64,000 bases of DNA, from contig NZ_CP108581.1 in the NCBI RefSeq assembly GCF_036010665.1, forward strand, positions 1,022,001 to 1,086,000, in the 5' to 3' direction. The stretch comes from Microbispora sp. NBC_01189. Its GTDB lineage: Bacteria; Actinomycetota; Actinomycetes; Streptosporangiales; Streptosporangiaceae. The translations under genes and the position numbers were made by a program. Each line of letters starts with the position of its first letter. Positions within the stretch are counted from its first letter, which is position 1. Shown here piece after piece: positions 60,001-64,000 of this stretch. Below the pieces are notes generated by a model. That model was not told the DNA's origin. It saw only the letters and a program-made list of their open reading frames with translations, and did no database searches.

Positions 60001-60222
60001 CTATCCGGCCTCTGACCTGGTCTTTCGCCTGATTCTTCGGTCGCCGTGCAGATCGCCAAGGCGTTCGGCGCGAGGGTGATCGGCGAGCGACAGCCGCCGC
60101 ACACCCCTCCGCCTGTCAGACGTTGGCATTCCCACGGCCAAGCCTGCGCGAGCCGTCCGAAATGCCACCGATCCAGCTATGCTGATCAGCGACTCCCCTT
60201 CTCCTGCAGGTGCTCCGTATCC
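60001..60222 (+). other. Gap between tRNA-Arg and the island genes, with a possible MDR dehydrogenase fragment
   Basis: This short stretch has no complete gene. The first codons of the plus-strand frame at 60046 read VQIAKAFGARVIG, which matches the nucleotide-binding core of zinc-type MDR dehydrogenases (AVQIAKAFGA followed by VTG). The match ends after about 14 residues, so it is at best a relic. The 3' bases of the tRNA (GGTTCGAATCCCTCAGGGCG) could form one attachment-site repeat. Confidence 0.3.
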
Positions 60223-61722
60223 GTGCCCGACCGCCAGACTTTCGACGCATCCGCCCTCCTCGATCTGCTCGAACGGTCGTGGACCGTGCAGTTGCGCCAC
60301 GTGTCGCTGGTCATCGAGGCCGACGCGCCCGAGGAGATGATCGAGGCGGCAGCCGACGCCCTGGGACGGGCCCACCGGCGGCTCGGCCATCAGGAGCTCG
60401 CCAACCGCTGGCCGGCGTGCGTCGCGGTGAGCATCGTCGGCGTGGCGGCCCGTCATGGCGGAGACAGCGCGTTCTGGCCGCACTGGTGGGTGGCCTCCCA
60501 CCACCGGGGCAGCGCGAGCAAGTGGGGTGCGGCGTTCTTGGACGCCTTGCGGGCCTTGGGCCTGCGAGCCGAGCCGGACGCGAAGCACTCGATCATGACA
60601 CACGCCGGCCTCGGTGCCACGGCTGAGGCTTCCCGGCTCCGCCTCGACCCCTTCGGGCACGGGATTCAGCGTGACGGTGTGGCGCTGCCGTACCCCACGG
60701 AGGACTGCCTGCTCGTCTTCACCGAAGACGGGCGCCACCTGCCTGCGGAGTTACCGCCCTGCCCTGTCTGGGTCGCCCATCCCCGGGACCGCGAACCGAC
60801 CGCCGACGTCCCGCTCCGGATCATCGCCGAAAGTCTCCTGCCTCTCGGCTGGAACGGGTGGCGGCTGACACAGGTCGATCTGGAGAACGCGACCTGGCTC
60901 GCCCTGGCGGACGGTCCACACCGCCCGGTCAGGGGGGAGGCCAGACCACGGCTGCTGATCGACCGGCCCCTGCCCGGCGTGACCGCGTCAGACGGCTCCG
61001 CCGTATTGGCCGCGCCTCCCGCCCTGCGGCTACCGGATGGAGAATGGCTGGTCACAGTGGAGCGGACCGGTGCCGCGCGGGCGGCGCCCGCCGATCCCGC
61101 CGACCTCTGGGCGCGGCTGCCGCGCCCACTGCTCGGCACTTTCACCGTCACCGCCAGGACCGCGGGCGGCCGGGCGACGCGGGAGACCGTCACCCTGGCC
61201 GAGGGGCTCGCCCTGCGTCACGACCCTCCGGTCCGGGTCTTCGACGAGGAGGGCCTGGTGCCGGCGGACACCCTGTTCAGCACGGGGCCGGGCCTGACGG
61301 TGACACCGCAGGCGCTGACCTTCGGCCCGCGCGAGACCGTGCGCCGGATCACGTGTGTCGCCTCGGAGCAGACGCTGGCTCTGGTCGTCGCCCCGCCCCA
61401 CATGCGGGTGCTGGCCGGCCAGGAATGGAGCACGGTTCCACTCCGCTTGACCATGGCCGCGTTGGAGGAACTCGGGGAACTGCGGTTCGAGATTCCAGGA
61501 GTCCGGGAGGGTCTTCCCCTCGAGGTCGTCAGCCGAGGTAGGAGCGTGCAGGTGCTGACCCCGCACGCCCGCGGCGACTACCCGTTGCGTCGGGTGCTGG
61601 ACACGGTGGCCGCGCACGGGCACGCCACCCTGGTGGTCCGGCCCGACGGGCATGCCATCCCGCTGGCGACGATCTCTCCCGCATCCCCAGCCACCCCAGA
61701 CCCTTGGCTCTGCAACGATTGA
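60223..61722 (+). CDS. Unrecognised 499-residue protein, first gene of a putative defence module
   Basis: The N-terminal half (residues about 1-210) is alpha-helical and aromatic, with FWPHWWVASHH, SKWGAAFLDALRALG, IMTHAGLG and PLGWNGWRLTQVDLE segments. The second half (about 230-499) appears to be made of small beta-rich domains (LLGTFTVTARTAGG, LRFEIPGVREGLPLEVVSRG) with no catalytic motif. I do not recognise a named family. GTG 60223 is the assumed start; upstream in-frame codons exist back to 60046. The stop is 4 bases before a large helicase gene, so the two are co-transcribed and coupled. The pair begins just after a tRNA gene. Confidence 0.75.
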   Translation: MPDRQTFDASALLDLLERSWTVQLRHVSLVIEADAPEEMIEAAADALGRAHRRLGHQELANRWPACVAVSIVGVAARHGGDSAFWPHWWVASHHRGSASKWGAAFLDALRALGLRAEPDAKHSIMTHAGLGATAEASRLRLDPFGHGIQRDGVALPYPTEDCLLVFTEDGRHLPAELPPCPVWVAHPRDREPTADVPLRIIAESLLPLGWNGWRLTQVDLENATWLALADGPHRPVRGEARPRLLIDRPLPGVTASDGSAVLAAPPALRLPDGEWLVTVERTGAARAAPADPADLWARLPRPLLGTFTVTARTAGGRATRETVTLAEGLALRHDPPVRVFDEEGLVPADTLFSTGPGLTVTPQALTFGPRETVRRITCVASEQTLALVVAPPHMRVLAGQEWSTVPLRLTMAALEELGELRFEIPGVREGLPLEVVSRGRSVQVLTPHARGDYPLRRVLDTVAAHGHATLVVRPDGHAIPLATISPASPATPDPWLCND

Positions 61723-61726
61723 CCCT

Positions 61727-64000
61727 ATGGATCCCCTCGCCACCAGCACGTTCATCGCCGGCACGTACCGGCGTTATCTCCGCTCGTTGCTGCCGGTGCG
61801 GGATCCGGCGATCGCCGAATCGCTCGCGGCGGAGATCGCGGCCAGCCCGCTGCTGACCAGGGGCCCCCTGCTGGAGGCCACCCCGCCCTACCGGACCGGT
61901 GCGACCCTCCGCGAGCTGATCGGCGACGGCGTCCTCGATCCTGCGTTCGCGGCGCTGGGCAGCCCCGCACTTCCCCTGGACCGGCCGCTCTACCTGCATC
62001 AGGAGCACGCGCTGCGCAAAGCGGCCACCGGACGGAACCTGGTGGTGGCCACCGGCACGGGCTCGGGCAAGACGGAGAGCTTCCTGCTGCCGATCCTGTC
62101 CGCGCTCATTTCCGAGGGACGTCCGTCCCCCGGTGTGCGGGCGCTGCTGCTCTATCCGATGAACGCCTTGGCCAACGACCAGCTCAAACGGCTTCGCGAG
62201 CTGCTGTCGGCCGTACCGCGGATCACCTTTGGCCGCTACACGGGTGACACGCCGGAGAAGGCACAGCAGGGGGCAGCCCTGTTCGACGAGCTCAATCCGG
62301 GTCAGCCGAGGCTGCCGAACGAGCTGCTCAGCCGGGAGGAGATGCGGGCCCGTCCTCCGCATCTGCTGCTCACCAACTACGCGATGCTCGAATATCTGCT
62401 GCTTCGCCCGGCCGACCTGGAGCTGTTCGAACACGCCGACAGGTGGCGGTTCGTGGTCCTGGACGAAGCCCATGTGTATGACGGCGCCAGGGCCGAGGAG
62501 CTCGGCATGCTGCTGCGCCGCCTCCGTGACCGAGTGGCACGGGACCGGACGTTGCAGGCCATCGCCACCAGCGCCACGGTCGGCGACGAACCGGGCGCGG
62601 TCATGGACTTCGCCGCCAAGCTGTTCGACGCTCCGTTTGAGTGGGTCTCAGACGACCCCGCCCGCCAGGATCTGGTGACCGCCGCCCGGGTTGACATGCC
62701 GCCGGGGCCGTTCTGGGGGCCGTTGACCGCGGCGGACTACCGAAAGCTGGCGATGAGTGAGGACCCGGCTGCCGAACTGGTCCGCCGGTCCGGCCTGCCC
62801 GATGGCGGTACGGCTCTCGCCTGCGAGCACGCCATGGCCACGCTGCGCGGCACCCTGTCCGGCGGCCCCCGGCCCTTCGCGGACCTGGCCCAGCTGCTCT
62901 TCGGTGATCAGGAAGAGCCGGCTGAAAGCCTTGCCGCGCTGGTGGCCGTCGGCGAGAAGATCCGGGACCTCTCGGGAAGCGCGGTGCTGTCGGCCCGCTA
63001 CCACTTGTTCGCCCGCGCCACCGAGGGTGCGTTCACCTGCCTCATCGGACCACATGTGTCCCTGGGCCGTCACGAGACGTGCACCACCTGTTCGGGGGCG
63101 GTCTTCGAGTTCGGTGCATGCAAGAGATGCGGGGCGGTCCACCTGACCGGCGCGGTGGAGCTGTCTGGCGGGGGGCAGGTGTTCAGCCCGCGGGTGAGCC
63201 GGGACGATTCCCGGGTCTGGCTGCTGCTTGGTGACGCCCCCGAGATGACCGACGAAGACGACGAGACCCTCGAGGCCGTGCCGGAGACCGAGGCTCAGGA
63301 CGCGTTCCTGTGCGGCAGGTGCGGGGCGCTTCATGCAGTACGGCAAAGCGAGTGCGGCCGGGACGGTTGCCACGAGACCCAGCTGCGTCCGGTGCGGCGG
63401 CTGAAGACGCGAGCCAGCTCGCCCAGCGGCTGCCTGGCCTGCGGCGCGCGCGGCTCAGGCATGATCCGCCAGTTCGAGAGCGGCAACGAGGCGGCGGCAG
63501 CCGTCCTGGCCACCGCTCTCTATCAGGCGCTGCCGCCGATGCCCGAGCAGGAGGACCGGCCCGGCGGCGGACGCAAGCTGCTGACCTTCAGCGACAGCCG
63601 CCAGGCGGCCGCCTATTTCGCCCCTTACCTTGAGTCCAGCTACGCCCAGATCCAGCAGCGGCGGCTGATCCTCGACGGGCTCCGGCGCGCGGTCGCCAGG
63701 GACGAAACCGCCACTGTGGACGACCTGGTGGACGAGGTGGTGGCGGCGGCAGGACAGGCCGGGGTGTTCGAACGCCGGGCCTCCCGCCAGCAGCGCCGCC
63801 GCGAGGTGGCCCTGTGGGTGATGCGGGAGCTGGTGGCGATGGACGAACGCCAGTCCCTGGAAGGCCTCGGCCTCCTCCGGGTGGAGCTGGACCGCGAGCC
63901 CGGCTGGCGGCTGCCCGCGCCGCTGCTGGGGCTGGGCCTGACCCCGGACGAATGCTGGCTGTTCCTGGGCGAGCTGGCCCGCTCGCTCCGGCAGCAGGGC
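61727..64000 (+). CDS. Large DEAH-type helicase (COG1205/DUF1998-like), truncated by the window edge
   Basis: 758 residues are visible and the frame is open to the end. Superfamily 2 motifs are intact: LYLHQEHALRKAATGRNLVV then ATGTGSGKTES (motif I near residue 115), LLLYPMNALANDQLKRLREL, LTNYAMLEYLLLRP, VVLDEAHVYDGARAEELG (motif II) and AIATSATV (motif III). Zinc-type cysteine clusters follow (CTTC-SGAVFEFG-ACKRC, FLCGRC and CGRDGC), then a helicase C-type start LLTFSDSRQAAAYFAPYL. This layout occurs in large phage-defence and repair helicases (DruE, DrmA-like, DpdJ, MrfA relatives). Which one cannot be fixed without the missing C-terminus. Confidence 0.88.
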   Translation, partial: MDPLATSTFIAGTYRRYLRSLLPVRDPAIAESLAAEIAASPLLTRGPLLEATPPYRTGATLRELIGDGVLDPAFAALGSPALPLDRPLYLHQEHALRKAATGRNLVVATGTGSGKTESFLLPILSALISEGRPSPGVRALLLYPMNALANDQLKRLRELLSAVPRITFGRYTGDTPEKAQQGAALFDELNPGQPRLPNELLSREEMRARPPHLLLTNYAMLEYLLLRPADLELFEHADRWRFVVLDEAHVYDGARAEELGMLLRRLRDRVARDRTLQAIATSATVGDEPGAVMDFAAKLFDAPFEWVSDDPARQDLVTAARVDMPPGPFWGPLTAADYRKLAMSEDPAAELVRRSGLPDGGTALACEHAMATLRGTLSGGPRPFADLAQLLFGDQEEPAESLAALVAVGEKIRDLSGSAVLSARYHLFARATEGAFTCLIGPHVSLGRHETCTTCSGAVFEFGACKRCGAVHLTGAVELSGGGQVFSPRVSRDDSRVWLLLGDAPEMTDEDDETLEAVPETEAQDAFLCGRCGALHAVRQSECGRDGCHETQLRPVRRLKTRASSPSGCLACGARGSGMIRQFESGNEAAAAVLATALYQALPPMPEQEDRPGGGRKLLTFSDSRQAAAYFAPYLESSYAQIQQRRLILDGLRRAVARDETATVDDLVDEVVAAAGQAGVFERRASRQQRRREVALWVMRELVAMDERQSLEGLGLLRVELDREPGWRLPAPLLGLGLTPDECWLFLGELARSLRQQG

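Noticed and set aside
61727-64000. Naming the helicase DruE, DrmA or DpdJ
   Set aside because: Shared helicase and zinc motifs do not distinguish these families, and no system-specific partner is visible in the window.

Overview
The window is about 64 kb of very GC-rich DNA with dense genes, many 4-base start/stop overlaps, frequent GTG/TTG starts and typical actinomycete families (XRE/TPR regulators, DUF397-like small partners, cobalamin genes, dnaE2, Lut operon, GntR/PucR regulators). It looks like a chromosomal piece of a filamentous actinomycete. The overall gene content fits the Streptosporangiales best, but that placement is inference.

Layout. 0-9 kb: a truncated IS200/IS605-type tnpB with hairpins at its left end, a prolyl oligopeptidase, purU, a NUDIX hydrolase, a TPR protein translationally coupled to a 24-residue peptide gene, a GNAT and an XRE/TPR regulator divergent from a small conserved protein. 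9.5-17 kb: MscS channel, truncated globin, GH13 glucosidase, thioesterase, EttA, a diguanylate cyclase and an SSB paralogue. 17-24.6 kb: a minus-strand run of two dynamin-like GTPases behind cysG-type siroheme synthase, cobT and a double-domain CbiX with a repetitive acidic tail. 25-31 kb: tandem GNAT, a DUF2795 plus bacterial eRF1-like (Balon/Rv2629-type) pair under a stress-sigma-like promoter, and the lutABC lactate oxidation operon. 30.6-32 kb: a decaying patch with an ArsR remnant and a tandem duplication. 32-37 kb: a membrane protein convergent with and overlapping a DUF6504-dnaE2 SOS operon that has a clear LexA box. 37-48 kb: a lipoprotein, a nonsense-interrupted hydrolase with TetR, a membrane-GNAT fusion, a second TetR/hydrolase pair with strong operators, a toxin-antitoxin-like pair, ArsR/MFS and an orphan membrane protein. 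47.8-53.2 kb: GntR plus a complete ABC importer and a HAD phosphatase. 53-60 kb: quinone reductase, PucR with an ABC-2 exporter, cobD with small downstream genes, and a phosphotransferase. At 59.9 kb lies tRNA-Arg(TCT). Beyond it a probable genomic island begins, with an unrecognised 499-residue protein and a large COG1205-like helicase that runs off the window.

The most notable candidates are the peptide-TPR cassette (6.3-6.5 kb), the two-gene helicase module behind the tRNA (60-64 kb), several in-frame coding minisatellites (CbiX tail, two in DnaE2), and a group of palindromic operators placed exactly between regulators and their divergent targets. All function calls come from reading the sequence; no database search was run.
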